From: Bacillus_BD sp963708895
Lineage (GTDB): Bacteria > Bacillota > Bacilli > Bacillales > Cytobacillaceae
Reading direction: 5' to 3'
Length of the DNA stretch: 64,000 bases
Assembly: GCA_963708895.1 (NCBI GenBank)
Contig: CAVPUE010000007.1
Location: forward strand, 1-64,000
Positions 9,608 to 19,431 of this stretch are shown one piece after another. The translations under genes and the position numbers were made by a program. The notes below the pieces were generated by a model that was not told the origin of the DNA, made no database searches, and saw nothing but the letters and a program-made list of their open reading frames with translations. The number at the start of each line of letters is the position of its first letter. Positions within the stretch are counted from its first letter, which is position 1.

Positions 9608-10479
9608 ATGGCGAAGAGAAAAAGAGAGAATTCAACAGAAACAAAAATTGAACGGTGGATTAAAGAGGGTAGGGGTCAAGGGGAAGGAACTAATTATCAA
9701 CCGTGGTTGGAGATTCAAGATGTTGCTTCAGAAGGTTATGCAACGAGAAATAAAGGTTGGAAGACGCAACGCAAGCATTATTTCCTATCAGAACTTGAAC
9801 TTCAATACTTTTATACATTGGAATGGTCTCCATATGTCGTGGATGTAAGAGAACAATATCCCTTATTGCAATTTTCCTCACCGTATTTAGAAAGAACAAT
9901 CGAAATTGCTGAAAGGCTTGGCATTAATCATCCCAAAGAAAATGGGAGTACTGGGCCTTTGAAAGTCATTACAACAGATTTTTATTTAATTGTGAGAACA
10001 CAATCTGGTTTAAAAACAGTTGTGAGAAGCATTAAACCGACTAATAACTTAACTGTAAGAGAATTGGAAAAGTTCGATATTGAAATGACATTTTTTTAAG
10101 GAGATAGGGATAACTGATTGGGGAATTGTGACGGATAAGGATATACCAAAAAACTTTTATAAAAAATATTAGTTGGTTTTATGATGCAAAGACATTGGAC
10201 AATCGTCCAAAATTGGAACTTGAGTTAGTTAGAAAATTGGAACCTAGATTATACAAGGCGATAAAGACAGAGGATTTAGGATTATCTCAACTTGCATTGA
10301 AGTATGATGAGGTATTTGGACTGGAATATGGTTCCTGTTTATTTATCATCAAGTATCTACCTGCAAACAAAATCTGGCAAATGGACATCATGAATAAGCT
10401 AATCAATCCATCAGAGAAAATAGAGATATTTGATAAACGAACGAATCAAATAACGGAAAGATTAGGAGGAATATCATGA
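9608..10479 (+). pseudogene. tnsA: Tn7-like transposase subunit TnsA, frameshifted
   Basis: The readable product is a TnsA-type endonuclease, which in Tn7 cuts the 5' ends of the transposon. The N-terminal part carries the family pattern QDVxSxG...KGWKTxRxHxxLSxLE, then VVDVREQYPLL, TTDF and SIKP, which are the regions that hold the catalytic Glu, Asp and Lys. The frame breaks at a T-run near 10095 and again near 10168. Across the breaks WGIVTDKDIPKNF and WFYDAKTLDNRPKLELEL continue the protein to 10479, about 290 residues, close to full TnsA length. The stop overlaps the tnsB start (ATGA), as in intact tnsAB operons. Confidence 0.85.
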
Positions 10480-10960
10480 CAATTCATGTTAATACATTAA
10501 TTGAATTTAGAAATCACGAGATGGAGAAAATTGCGATTGAACGAGTTCTTTGGATATCACCTGATTTAGAGGATATTGTTTTATTCAATATCGATGAAGA
10601 ACAACGATATTTTCCAACGATTAAATCTTATTCTTAATTGGAAAAATCACTAGCAACTCCATATGTGTCGATCCTTAAAATTGATCCATATAAAGTGTTA
10701 AATGTACCGGAACAAAATTACTTAGAAAAACACAAGAAAATAAGAGACAAGAAATGGGCGATTATAAAAGATTATGTTGAGAAGGAACTCTATATATGAA
10801 CCAGATTTACTAAAAGAATTTGTGGCAGAAATTAAAAAGAAAACAGGTGAGAGATCAAAAAGAATATACTCAGCATTAAGAGAATATTGGCGTGGTGGAA
10901 AACTATTAATGCTTTATTACCCAATTACGTTAATAGTGGCGGTAGAGGGAAACAAATGTT
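10476..10960 (+). pseudogene. tnsB: Tn7-like transposase subunit TnsB, N-terminal fragment
   Basis: The readable product resembles the N-terminus of TnsB, the DDE transposase that binds the ends of Tn7-like elements: IAIERVLWISPDLEDIVLF, YEPDLLKEFVAEI and the LREYWRGGKLLNALLPNYVNSGGRGK region. A TAA at about 10636 and a frameshift near 10790 interrupt it. All homology ends near 10955, so the catalytic DDE core is missing. The remaining gene is dead, and no tnsC or tnsD is visible downstream. Confidence 0.8.
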
Positions 10961-11040
10961 TCATGATAATAAAGTCGTTTAAATCATAATAAAGTTGTTT
11001 AAAAAATAATAAAGTCATTTAAAATTAAAATGTCGATTAT
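10961..11040. repeat. Array of 20-base repeats abutting the tnsB break
   Basis: Three direct units of exactly 20 bases (10961, 10981 and 11001) share ATAATAAAGTYRTTT, and a weaker fourth unit follows at 11021. Such arrays are typical of TnsB-binding sites at the ends of Tn7-like elements. The array begins right where tnsB homology stops, so it may be an element end fused by deletion. Confidence 0.55.
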
Positions 11041-11123
11041 GCTATTTAACAAACGGGCCATTTAGTAGAAGAAGGATATGGTAAACTTAATTACAGATTA
11101 AATTAATAAAAGGAAGTACATAA

Positions 11124-11891
11124 ATGACTATTGATAAAGACCTTGAGCAAAATATTGAAAGTACAAAGAAAAAGGCAAAATGGGGCTGTCTCGCTACTGC
11201 CGTACTTATATTAGGTCCAATCATTTTATTTGTAGGCTGGTTTTCTTACGGTATGTATTTCAAGGAAGTTACACTTGTGAATAGTCATTCTCCAAACAAT
11301 ATTAATACGATTAGAGTTGTTCAAAAAGGTTCGGCTTTTTTCTTTGGTCCATCTTCCGTCAGAATTAAATACGGTTGGTGGAAACATTTAGATAAAAGTA
11401 TTGCAAATGATGGGAAAAATCTCGATTCCTCAAACGTTTCAGTAAGTTGGAAAAGTGATTATGAAGCAACAATAACTTTATACGGCGAAGAACAAGAAGC
11501 TGAAGTTGTGGAATTTAAAATACCGAATAAATCCAATGATTCTGTTGTTGAAGATAAATCAGATTCAAAGACTTTTGAAGAAGTACAAAAAGAACTCGGT
11601 TCCTTCACCTTTAAAACAAGTGAATCTCCAAATCTAATAAATATTATTGAGTTTAGAGAAATAACAAAATCCAAAGGACCAGAACCTAGCTCAACTGTAA
11701 GAATCTACTATGGAAAAAGGGGTAGCAGTTTAGAAAAATATAAAGAGTTTACTCCTACACAAATGTATACACCTGACAACTTCAACGCTTATTGGAAAAA
11801 TGATGAAAAAGTTACGATTGATGTAATAAGGGAAAATGAAAAAGGAGAAACCTATATAGAGGATACCATCGAGATTGATTTGTCGAAATAA
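11124..11891 (+). CDS. Membrane-anchored protein of unknown function with two similar domains
   Basis: This 255-residue protein has one transmembrane segment (about residues 21-45) followed by an extracytoplasmic part. The outside portion appears to contain two copies of a small beta-rich module, each with a pattern like TIRV...G...Y-W...W-(K/N)-D-(Y/E). They start near residues 55 and 175. The pattern resembles DUF5412-type Bacillus proteins, but I cannot confirm the family. The start ATG follows AAAGGAAG. It lies in the island behind the broken tnsB, so it may be transposon cargo. Confidence 0.75.
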   Translation: MTIDKDLEQNIESTKKKAKWGCLATAVLILGPIILFVGWFSYGMYFKEVTLVNSHSPNNINTIRVVQKGSAFFFGPSSVRIKYGWWKHLDKSIANDGKNLDSSNVSVSWKSDYEATITLYGEEQEAEVVEFKIPNKSNDSVVEDKSDSKTFEEVQKELGSFTFKTSESPNLINIIEFREITKSKGPEPSSTVRIYYGKRGSSLEKYKEFTPTQMYTPDNFNAYWKNDEKVTIDVIRENEKGETYIEDTIEIDLSK

Positions 11892-11980
11892 ATTAATTTC
11901 TTTACAGGTTATAAAGGGTGCTTTCCTGTAACAAGGGTAGAAGAATAAATGGAAAAAGAAGCTGGGTCTAGCCTAGCTTC

Positions 11981-12457
11981 TTAATAAAAATCTATAAAGA
12001 ATGGATAACTAAAAGATTCTCTAATTTGAATGATAAATTTAATTGGATCACCTTCATTACTTTCATTTTTCAGATTTTCACCTGTTGATTTATCTCCTTC
12101 ATACCAGATCTTTCCGTCGCTGCTCTTCTTAATATCTTCGTTACCTTCAAAATATATCTCAAATCTGTCTTCATTATAATGTTTAAATATTTCTTTCTCG
12201 CTTAGTTCAGATGACAATTTCATGTATGCTGCGACAGTTGGATGTCCCCCACTTCCCCAAGGTCCTCCACCGTATAGAACATCATGATCAAAATCCTTGT
12301 CAATAACTTCTGTTTTTGGAGGAAGTGGGTAATCGAAAAGCTGGTTTGCATGGTTTTTAGCGTATCTGTGCTCTTGTCCAAAGATAAAGTAGAATAACAA
12401 ACAAAAACCGATTAATATCAATAGTACGAAAATAAGACAACCATTTCTTTTTCGCAA
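11981..12457 (-). CDS. Small membrane-anchored protein, unknown
   Basis: This 158-residue protein has a basic N-terminus (MRKRNGC) and a hydrophobic segment at residues 6-27, followed by an extracytoplasmic tail containing a GGGPWGSGG loop and an EIFKHY...YFEG region. The start has AAGGAGGAT upstream on the minus strand. I do not recognise the family. It converges on the preceding gene within the accessory island. Confidence 0.7.
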   Translation of the reverse strand: MRKRNGCLIFVLLILIGFCLLFYFIFGQEHRYAKNHANQLFDYPLPPKTEVIDKDFDHDVLYGGGPWGSGGHPTVAAYMKLSSELSEKEIFKHYNEDRFEIYFEGNEDIKKSSDGKIWYEGDKSTGENLKNESNEGDPIKFIIQIRESFSYPFFIDFY

Positions 12458-12778
12458 AATATCCTCCTTGATGATATAAGCTCTTTATTTAATTGTATCA
12501 ATATCTCAGAACTCGTACACCAACTATCGGAAATTGATAGTCAAAAGAACATTATTAGAGTATAGGGGGATAACTAAAAAAATTTAAGAAATGATCTTCA
12601 GCAATCGGGCGCTTTTCCTGAGCAAAGAATGTGTCCTTTTCTTGTGTTTCAAGGTTCTCATAGTTTGGTAATTAGTTATTGTCTGCGATTGTTGAATAAC
12701 TTGCGTATGAAAATGACTCTCTTTGAACATAATAGAATCTAGATTAATGGATTTAAATAGTAGGAGAGTGAAAGAGTA
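12458..12778. other. Intergenic stretch with no recognised feature
   Basis: About 320 bases lie between the divergent small membrane protein and the recombinase relic. I see no tRNA, terminator or convincing open frame. Only the ribosome site AGGAGAG before 12779 is clear. Confidence 0.4.
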
Positions 12779-13537
12779 ATGTTATTATCAGAAGCATGGA
12801 AAAAGTATCAACAAGATAAAAAAATTGAGGGATACTCACCACTTACATTAAAAACATATTGTTTTCAATATAATCTCTTGTTACGATTTTTTGGTGATAT
12901 TGACATGAGTGAAATTACTACTGAGAAACTAAAAGAATATTTAATACAGGTAGGAGAACATTTAAAGCCATCTAGTTTAGGGCACAGGGTTCGTTGCATT
13001 AAATCACTATTCAAATGGACACATGAAGAAGGCTATATCCCTAAAAATCTGCTGCTAAATTAAAAGAGCCGAAATTAGGTAAAAGAATTCCAAAGTTCCT
13101 TTCAGAACTAGAGATAGAACATCTAAGAGAGGCTTGTCATACAACGATGGAGAATGCGCTGTTTGAGTTTATGTATTCGACCGGCTGCCGTATTGGGGAA
13201 GTTGTAAAATTAAATTGTGATGATATTAATTTCTCAACGAATTCAGTCATTGTACATGGGAAAGGTGGTAAAGAAAGGGAAGTGTACTTTAATACTCGTT
13301 GCTCCATTTGGATAAAAAGGTATCTAGATGAGCGAGATGATAAGGATCCCTGTTTGTTTATTACGGAAAGAAGGCCAAACAGGCGTATGAGTATTGATAA
13401 TCTGAGATATATTATCAAACGCATATCAAATGTGCTGGGATAAAAAAGAGTATTCATCTCATCAATTACGACACAGCTATGCTACACATATGATTAATAA
13501 CGGTGCGACTTGAAGTGATCAGAGTCTGCTTGGTCAT
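12779..13537 (+). pseudogene. Tyrosine recombinase/integrase, degraded and truncated
   Basis: The N-terminal SAM-like core-binding domain (12779-13063) is followed, after a frameshift near 13055, by the catalytic domain with the first active Arg in STGCRIGEV and the Lys in GKGGKEREV. After another shift near 13440 comes the HQLRHSYATH box, then a TGA and LLGHEK. The sequence then runs directly into low-complexity A/T at 13538, so the final tyrosine is missing. Members of this XerC/XerD-like family move phages, integrons and transposons, and this copy cannot be active. Confidence 0.85.
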
Positions 13538-15530
13538 GAAAAAAAAAATAAAAAAAAAATTATTTATTTAATTTATATAATAATTTATAAATTTAAATAT
13601 ATTGTTATTTTATTTAATCGTTTTATAGTGAAAGAGGAAATAAAAAATTTGATGAATTTATAATATATATTTTATGATATATATGCTTTCTTTTATTTGT
13701 ATGAAATTTAGCTGAGGATTAGTAAGAAATTTTTAGGTTATTATATATAGAGAATTACAACGGAAAAAGTAAAAATGGTTATTTACAGTAGCGCATATGG
13801 TTTATTGATATTATCGTAAAATAAAAGAACATAATTAAAGAAAAGTTTTTCTTATTTTTTAGATAAAAAGAAATTACGGTAGATATGATTGTATTCAAGA
13901 AGAGGTTCAAGAAATTATGAACATGTTAAAGACTTGCAGAAAAAATAAATATGCAGTACTTTTACATGATTTTATGGATTATCAAGATGAAGCAGCACAA
14001 GTGATGAACATAAGAATGATTTTAAAGTATTATTATTGGGAGGAGATAGAAAAGGTGAAAAAATGAACAATGATTTTAAAAGAAAACAGAAATATGAAAA
14101 AGAGATTATTAGTGAATTAGAAGAATTGAAAAAGAATTAGAAAAACTAGAAATATAGAGTTTTTGAAGAAAATTACAGTTGAATTAATATAATGAAAAAA
14201 AGCAGAAAAATATTAAGAGAAGTAAATGGAAAGAGACTGAAACAGTTTACTGCTTTGGATAATATATTATTTACATATTTAAAATTAACTCTGTTTACTA
14301 TTATGGAAACCGATGAGAAGTTATAGGAATATTATTGATCATACATTTACTGTACGAATTTATGGAATTTAGAGACAGTAAAATAATGTATTTTGGATAG
14401 AAGCAGTAGGATTTAAAAAAACAATTGGGATGAAAATAAAAGTGGGGAAATAAAAATTTTTTTTTCAATGATGTGTATCAGAACAGAATATTTGGAAATA
14501 TATCAAAAATAATGATTTTAATATAACAGAGAGGAATTTATAGATTGGAAAGATTAGAAACTACTGAAGAACAGTTGTTTCAGCTTATTTATTTTCTGAA
14601 TTAATTGATACAGAGAAAGTTTTACAATTATTTGATGGGAAAATATGGATTTACTTTGGTTAGCAGTTGATACTGGTTTTGAAGAAATGATGAAGTATTT
14701 TGAAATTGGATTTAAGTATATTTGGCATGATGATGATATGATTTAGATCTAAGAAGGAAAAGGTTATTTGGCAGTAGAATATATCAGAAAGTAATATGCT
14801 AATATATGAGGGATAGAAATTCTCATGAGCAATTTTAAAACATTAACTTTTTAAAAGATATGAACAAAAGAAACAAACTTTATTGAGAACTAATTTTTAA
14901 AAGGATTAATATGAAATAAGGATTTCATCATTATGGAGTTGTATACAGGTACAAGAAGTTTAAAGTAGAAGAAAATGGGTGTGTATAGAGTTGATGAAGT
15001 AGTTTTGGAATTGGAAAAATATTTAAAAGTAATTATATTATGATAAAAATTTTTATTAAATTATAATAATTGAATATTATAATAAAATAAATTAAATATT
15101 TTTTTAAAAATAAAAAGAAAAAAAAAAAAGGCTTTGAGATAGAAAATAAAAAAGTAAATATAAATTTTATGTAATAAATAAAAAAATAAATGTTATAAGG
15201 TAGAAGATAGAAAAAAATTATAAAGAAGATGTATAAAAAATAGAATTATAAATTTATACGGGCTTTTGTGGAAGATTATAAGTAATTTTTGTAAGAGTGA
15301 TAGTTTTTTTATTTGAAAAACTTTAAGTTGAAATTGAAATTTGATTTACTGTTGAAGAAATGAATAAATGGTTATTTTAATGAAATAGTAGTAAAACAAT
15401 GGGTGCACATCAGATGGACGTAATATGCGTTCTTTTTATTTTTCAAATTCTTAAATTGTTAAATTTTAAATAAAATAAAATGTATATATTTTTTGATTCA
15501 ACTTTTTTTGTACTGTTTTGGATTTTTTAA
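13538..15530. other. Extremely AT-rich, non-coding or decayed stretch
   Basis: About 2 kb has very low G+C (some 60-base lines contain only two or three G/C) and no intact open frame. It starts and contains long A/T runs (13538-13570, 15091-15130). Short decayed coding stretches survive: 13883-14064 reads YGRYDCIQEEVQ...WEEIEKVKK to a stop, then MNNDFKRKQKYEKEII from 14063, and 14545-14760 reads an interrupted protein with LAVDTGFEEMMKYFEIG. None is identifiable. The composition differs sharply from both flanks and suggests an old or foreign insert losing its genes. Confidence 0.7.
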
Positions 15531-15607
15531 TTATTTTATTTTTACTTTTCTTGTTGTTCCCGACAAGCATAAATGGTAAATGGGAAAGTAGATATGATAT
15601 ATATCAG

Positions 15608-15656
15608 AGCACGAGTGGGAACTGGACTTATTTCCAGTCTCCTCGTGTTTTTTGTT
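15608..15656 (+). terminator. Rho-independent terminator
   Basis: The stem CACGAG...GGGAACTGGA with inverse TCCAGT..CTCGTG is followed by T6. No gene is recognised just upstream, so it is probably a remnant. Confidence 0.7.
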
Positions 15657-15731
15657 TCTAAAAGGAGATAATGTATATGGGAGATGACTGAATAATAGAA
15701 ATAAGGTAAAATATGAATAGTGTGGAAACAT

Positions 15732-15777
15732 CAACAGCGGCCACCAGATTTATTCAAAGGTGGCTGATTTTTGTTCT
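15732..15777 (+). terminator. Hairpin with T-run upstream of the nuclease gene
   Basis: GCCACC and GGTGGC arms with flanking pairs are followed by TTTTTG. It may terminate the decayed region or be a leader attenuator of the nuclease gene. Confidence 0.5.
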
Positions 15778-15817
15778 ACTCTTGTAGAACGTGAATGATC
15801 TAAAGGAGAGAACTTGA

Positions 15818-16699
15818 TTGAAAAATAGTAGATTAATAGTATTCTTTTTGATGTCCATAACGGTTCTGTTTGGATGTGGGAGTGAAGACTTAAACACCGT
15901 ACAAAAAGAAGAAACAAGTAAGGAAGTTGTGCAACAAGAGGAAACGATGACGGATACGACCGAAACGGAAGCAGTTGAAGAGGAAGAAGTAACAACAGTA
16001 ACAGAACAGCGGGACATAAATACGTTTGATGCAGAAGTGGTGTCTGTTACTGATGGGGATACCATTAAGGTCAGAATAAATGATAGAGTCGAAGCGGTTA
16101 GATTTTTACTGGTTGATACACCTGAAACGAAGCATCCCCGTCTTGGGGAACAGCCCTTTGGACAAGAAGCCAAAGCCTTTACGAAGCAAATGTTAGAAGG
16201 GAAGACGGTTCAACTTGAAAAGGATGTTAGTGATCGGGATAAGTATAATCGCCTTCTGTATTACCTCTATGTAGATGGAAAGAGTGTACAGGAAGAATTG
16301 CTGCGAAATGGATTGGCAAGGGTTGCCTATGTGTATGTACCAAATACGAAATATGTAGACCGTTATTATGAAATTCAAAAAGAAGCTCAGAAGAAAGGCG
16401 TTGGAATTTGGAGTATTGAAAATTACGCCCAAGAAGACGGATTTCATGAGGAAGTAGTAGAAGGGAATCAAGAATCCTTAAAGTCTAATGCCAACGAAAA
16501 CGGAGACGGTCAATCTTCTGCTGTTCCATCGGGAGAGTGTAATATTAAAGGAAATATCTCTTCCAGTGGCGATAAGATCTATCACATGCCTGGTCAGCAA
16601 TATTATGAGGTTACAAAGATAGATGAATCCAAAGGAGAAAAGTTTTTCTGTAGCGCACAAGAGGCAGAGAAAGCAGGATTTCGGGCCAGTCAACGTTAG
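15818..16699 (+). CDS. Secreted SNase-type thermonuclease lipoprotein
   Basis: This 293-residue protein begins with a lipoprotein signal (lipobox LFGC, Cys20) and a Glu/Thr-rich linker to about residue 66. The staphylococcal-nuclease fold follows (residues about 67-205), with the DGDTIKV, RFLLVDTPE and DRDKYNRLL motifs that hold the Ca2+ ligands and catalytic Arg and Glu. A further C-terminal module (about 240-290, CNIKGNISSSGDKIYHMPG) matches the short beta domain often appended to Bacillus SNases. The TTG start has TAAAGGAGAG upstream. It should degrade extracellular DNA or RNA. It may be cargo of the island behind glmS. Confidence 0.9.
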   Translation: MKNSRLIVFFLMSITVLFGCGSEDLNTVQKEETSKEVVQQEETMTDTTETEAVEEEEVTTVTEQRDINTFDAEVVSVTDGDTIKVRINDRVEAVRFLLVDTPETKHPRLGEQPFGQEAKAFTKQMLEGKTVQLEKDVSDRDKYNRLLYYLYVDGKSVQEELLRNGLARVAYVYVPNTKYVDRYYEIQKEAQKKGVGIWSIENYAQEDGFHEEVVEGNQESLKSNANENGDGQSSAVPSGECNIKGNISSSGDKIYHMPGQQYYEVTKIDESKGEKFFCSAQEAEKAGFRASQR

Positions 16700-16745
16700 T
16701 GTGTAGGGCTTATCCGTTCAATCAAACGTTTGTTTAATAAGAAAA

Positions 16746-16760
16746 TTTACGTAAACAGCC
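16746..16760 (+). repeat. Tail fragment of the GGCT...AGCC mobile repeat
   Basis: TTTACGTAAACAGCC matches the right end of the interspersed element found at 16817-16998 and at 47076 (minus orientation). Only the tail is present. Confidence 0.4.
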
Positions 16761-16782
16761 TTTAAGAATACAAATTCAGGCT

Positions 16783-16813
16783 GGATCCAATTGTGGATTC
16801 AGTCTTTTTTTGT
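16783..16813 (+). terminator. Terminator after the nuclease gene
   Basis: CTGGATCCA pairs imperfectly with TGGATTCAG and is followed by T7. Confidence 0.75.
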
Positions 16814-16816
16814 TTA

Positions 16817-16998
16817 GGCTCTTTTCTCAAACTTTGTTGCTTTTGGTGAGATAAAAAGAGGATTGACGTTGTTATCACGTTGACACTGGCCATTATTTTT
16901 GAGAAAAGAGCTACAAACTAATTGCGAATGCGCAAAATAGCTATTTCTACGTTAAAATCGGCCTTTAGATTTTAACAACAAACTTTAAGAAAACAGCC
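16817..16998 (+). mobile_element. MITE-like repeat, copy A (182 bp)
   Basis: The element begins GGCTCTTTTCTCAAAC and ends AAGAAAACAGCC, so its ends are inverted. A perfect 8-base direct repeat TTTGTTTA flanks it (16809-16816 and 16999-17006). Inside are a second AAAAGAGCT boundary and a GTTAAAATC/GATTTTAAC hairpin. Related copies lie at 42623, 47076 and 57061. It has no coding capacity. Confidence 0.85.
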
Positions 16999-17041
16999 TT
17001 TGTTTAAGTAAGAAGTTCAAGACGTATACAAAATATATTGG

Positions 17042-17086
17042 AAATTGACCCACGTCAATTTTTAATATCCATTAACGTCCTATAAT
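17042..17086 (+). promoter_or_regulatory. Fnr-type operator and promoter of the metal ATPase gene
   Basis: The perfect palindrome AAATTGAC-CCAC-GTCAATTT spans 17042-17061, and a -10 box TATAAT lies at 17081-17086. The predicted start is near 17093, so the palindrome centre is at -41.5, the class II activator position. The core TTGAC-N4-GTCAA fits Crp/Fnr-family binding sites. Confidence 0.75.
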
Positions 17087-17134
17087 TAAGTCATAAACAA
17101 GATACAGGAAAAATAAAATATGGAGGGAACAAAG

Positions 17135-18991
17135 ATGCAAAGATTTATATTAGGTAAGAAGAATCAGATTGCATTGATTAGTGCAATTTTAATTGTACTC
17201 GGATTTTTTAGTCATTTTGTTTTAAAGAACACGACTCTTTTCAATGTGTCATTCATTATCGCTTCCATTCTTGGAGCGGCACCCATTGCGATTCAGGCGT
17301 ATCAAGCCTTAAAAGTAAAAGTGGTCAGTATTGATGTGTTAGTTACCATTGCCGTAATCGGAGCGTTCTTAATTCAAAACTACGAAGAATCAGCGATAGT
17401 AACGTTCTTATTCCTATTCGGTTCTTACTTGGAACAACGCACATTGAACAAAACAAGTTCGGCTATCAAAGAATTAACAGAATTGGCACCGGAAAGTGCA
17501 TGGAAACAAATGGAAAATGGTGAATTTGAAGAAGTAGATGTTGATGATGTGGACGAAGGAGATATCTTGCTTGTTAAAACGGGCGCAAAGATTCCAGTAG
17601 ATGGCACCGTTATAACAGGAGAAGGTCATATCAATGAAGCAAGTATCACCGGTGAAGCTGTACCTGTGAATAAAGTCATCGATTCTGGAGTCTTTGCCGG
17701 AACGATTTTGGAAAATGGAACGATTCAAATACGGGCAGACCGAGTGGGGGAAGATACAACATTTGGTAAAATCATTGAATTGGTAGAAGAAGCACAAGAT
17801 TCTAAGTCAGAAGCAGAACGCTTCATTGACCGTTTCTCTAAATACTACACACCAGCTGTTTTAGTTCTTGCTTTCATCGTTTGGATATTCTCACGAGATA
17901 TTGAATTAGCAATCACGATTTTAGTCTTAGGTTGCCCAGGGGCGTTGGTTATTGGTGTACCGGTTTCAAACGTTGCGGGTATCGGAAATGGTGCACGTAA
18001 TGGTGTACTCCTTAAAGGTAGTGAAGTCATCAATGACTTTAGTAATGTCGATACAGTTGTCTTTGACAAAACAGGAACATTAACGGTAGGAAACCCTGAA
18101 GTTGCAGAAAGTGAATTCTATGGAGAGAACAAAGAGGAAGTTCTTGGCTACTTGGCAAGCGTAGAGCGCGAATCGGATCACCCTCTTGCAAAAGCAGTAT
18201 TAAAAGACATTGGTGAAACTATCTTTTCTACAGTAGAAGAAACAGAAGTTGTAAAAGGCGGCGGAATTGTCGCAGTAGTAAACGGTCATCGCGTAGCAGT
18301 TGGAAATGTCGCTTTGATGGAAAAAGAAAACGTTGCGTTGAGCCAAAAGGCCAAAGAGGATGTGAAACGATTTGAAGAAAGTGGAAATTCCCTTGTTTTA
18401 ACAGCTGTCGATGGTGAATTGAAAGTACTAATGGGCATTCGTGACCAAATTCGTCCTGGTGTGAAAAGGGATCTTCAAAAATTAAAGAAATTAGGCGTGA
18501 AAAACCTCGTGGTCCTTTCCGGAGACAACCAAGGTACGGTTGATTTAGTTGCTACTGAACTTGGATTGACAGAAGCACACGGACATATGTTGCCAGAAGA
18601 TAAATCGGCTTATATCAAAAAAGTACAAGAAGAAGGGCGAATCGTCGCATTTGTTGGAGACGGGGTTAACGACAGTCCTTCATTAGCCTTAGCGGATATC
18701 GGGATTGCCATGGGAAGCGGAACAGATGTGGCAATTGAAACATCCGATGTGGTCTTGATGAATTCAGACTTCAGTCGTCTGCCACATGCCTTAGGTTTAA
18801 CAAAAGCAACCGCAAGAAACATGAAGCAAAATATCATTATTGCAGTTGGTGTAGTATTAGTCCTTCTTGCCAGCGTGTTCTTTAGTGATTGGATGAACAT
18901 GTCAATTGGAATGTTGGTTCACGAAGGAAGTATCTTAGTGGTTATCTTTAATGGTATGAGATTACTGAGCTATCGATTGAGAGGTAACTAA
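17135..18991 (+). CDS. P1B-type heavy-metal ATPase with a CPG motif
   Basis: This is a P-type ATPase of about 618 residues that would pump a transition metal across the cytoplasmic membrane. The actuator TGEAVP, phosphorylation DKTGTLT, nucleotide-binding SDHPLAKAV and hinge GDGVNDSP motifs are all intact. It lacks an N-terminal metal-binding domain. The metal-site helix reads LGCPGALVIG, i.e. CPG in place of the usual CPC, SPC or TPC, and a late helix carries HEGS. The metal is therefore uncertain. The start ATG at 17135 has GGAGGG seven bases upstream, better than the ATG at 17120, which overlaps it. A Crp/Fnr-type promoter precedes it, and an HMA protein gene and a ric-like gene follow. 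Confidence 0.9.
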   Translation: MQRFILGKKNQIALISAILIVLGFFSHFVLKNTTLFNVSFIIASILGAAPIAIQAYQALKVKVVSIDVLVTIAVIGAFLIQNYEESAIVTFLFLFGSYLEQRTLNKTSSAIKELTELAPESAWKQMENGEFEEVDVDDVDEGDILLVKTGAKIPVDGTVITGEGHINEASITGEAVPVNKVIDSGVFAGTILENGTIQIRADRVGEDTTFGKIIELVEEAQDSKSEAERFIDRFSKYYTPAVLVLAFIVWIFSRDIELAITILVLGCPGALVIGVPVSNVAGIGNGARNGVLLKGSEVINDFSNVDTVVFDKTGTLTVGNPEVAESEFYGENKEEVLGYLASVERESDHPLAKAVLKDIGETIFSTVEETEVVKGGGIVAVVNGHRVAVGNVALMEKENVALSQKAKEDVKRFEESGNSLVLTAVDGELKVLMGIRDQIRPGVKRDLQKLKKLGVKNLVVLSGDNQGTVDLVATELGLTEAHGHMLPEDKSAYIKKVQEEGRIVAFVGDGVNDSPSLALADIGIAMGSGTDVAIETSDVVLMNSDFSRLPHALGLTKATARNMKQNIIIAVGVVLVLLASVFFSDWMNMSIGMLVHEGSILVVIFNGMRLLSYRLRGN

Positions 18992-19048
18992 TCTAATACA
19001 AAAGTAAAAATAAGACCTACTAAAATGAAAATTAATAAATGATAAAAC

Positions 19049-19090
19049 TTGATGTGGGTCAATTTTTATTATTCAAAATCGAGCTATACT
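19049..19090 (+). promoter_or_regulatory. Fnr-type operator and promoter of the HMA-ric pair
   Basis: TTGATGTGGGTCAA (19049-19062) is followed by TATACT at 19085-19090. The predicted start is near 19097, which puts the palindrome centre at -41.5, the same geometry as at 17042. Confidence 0.72.
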
Positions 19091-19160
19091 AGAATTAACA
19101 AGAGGAAGAGGTGGAACAAAATCTCTTCCTCAATATTAAAAAGTAAAGGGGAAATGAATC

Positions 19161-19394
19161 ATGCAAAACGCAACCATTCAATTAGAAACGTTAGCTTGTC
19201 CATCATGTATGCAAAAGATTGAGAATGCAGTAAAAGGTTTAAATGGAATCAATAAAGAAAGTTTAAAAGTATTATTCAACTCAAGTAAAGTAAAAGTAGA
19301 TTTTGATTCAGAGGCGTTGGCAATTGGTGAGATCGAAAAAGCCATTGAAGATTTAGGATATCCTGTCATCAAATCAAAGGTAAAGTCAGTCTAA
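19161..19394 (+). CDS. Heavy-metal-associated (HMA) metallochaperone
   Basis: This 77-residue single HMA domain has the metal-binding motif CPSCMQK (residues about 13-19, CxxC) and the beta-alpha-beta-beta-alpha-beta pattern ending in DLGYPV. CopZ-like proteins hand metal ions to P1B ATPases, and here the partner is presumably the ATPase upstream. It has its own Fnr-type promoter shared with the next gene. Confidence 0.9.
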   Translation: MQNATIQLETLACPSCMQKIENAVKGLNGINKESLKVLFNSSKVKVDFDSEALAIGEIEKAIEDLGYPVIKSKVKSV

Positions 19395-19431
19395 GATAGA
19401 TAACTAAATTTAATCAAGGGAGGAATGAATG

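Noticed and set aside
10961..11040. CRISPR array
   Set aside because: The units are contiguous 20-base repeats without spacers, and no cas genes are present.
13508..13512. TGA in the integrase relic as a Sec codon
   Set aside because: The gene has other frameshifts and is truncated. Ordinary decay is sufficient.
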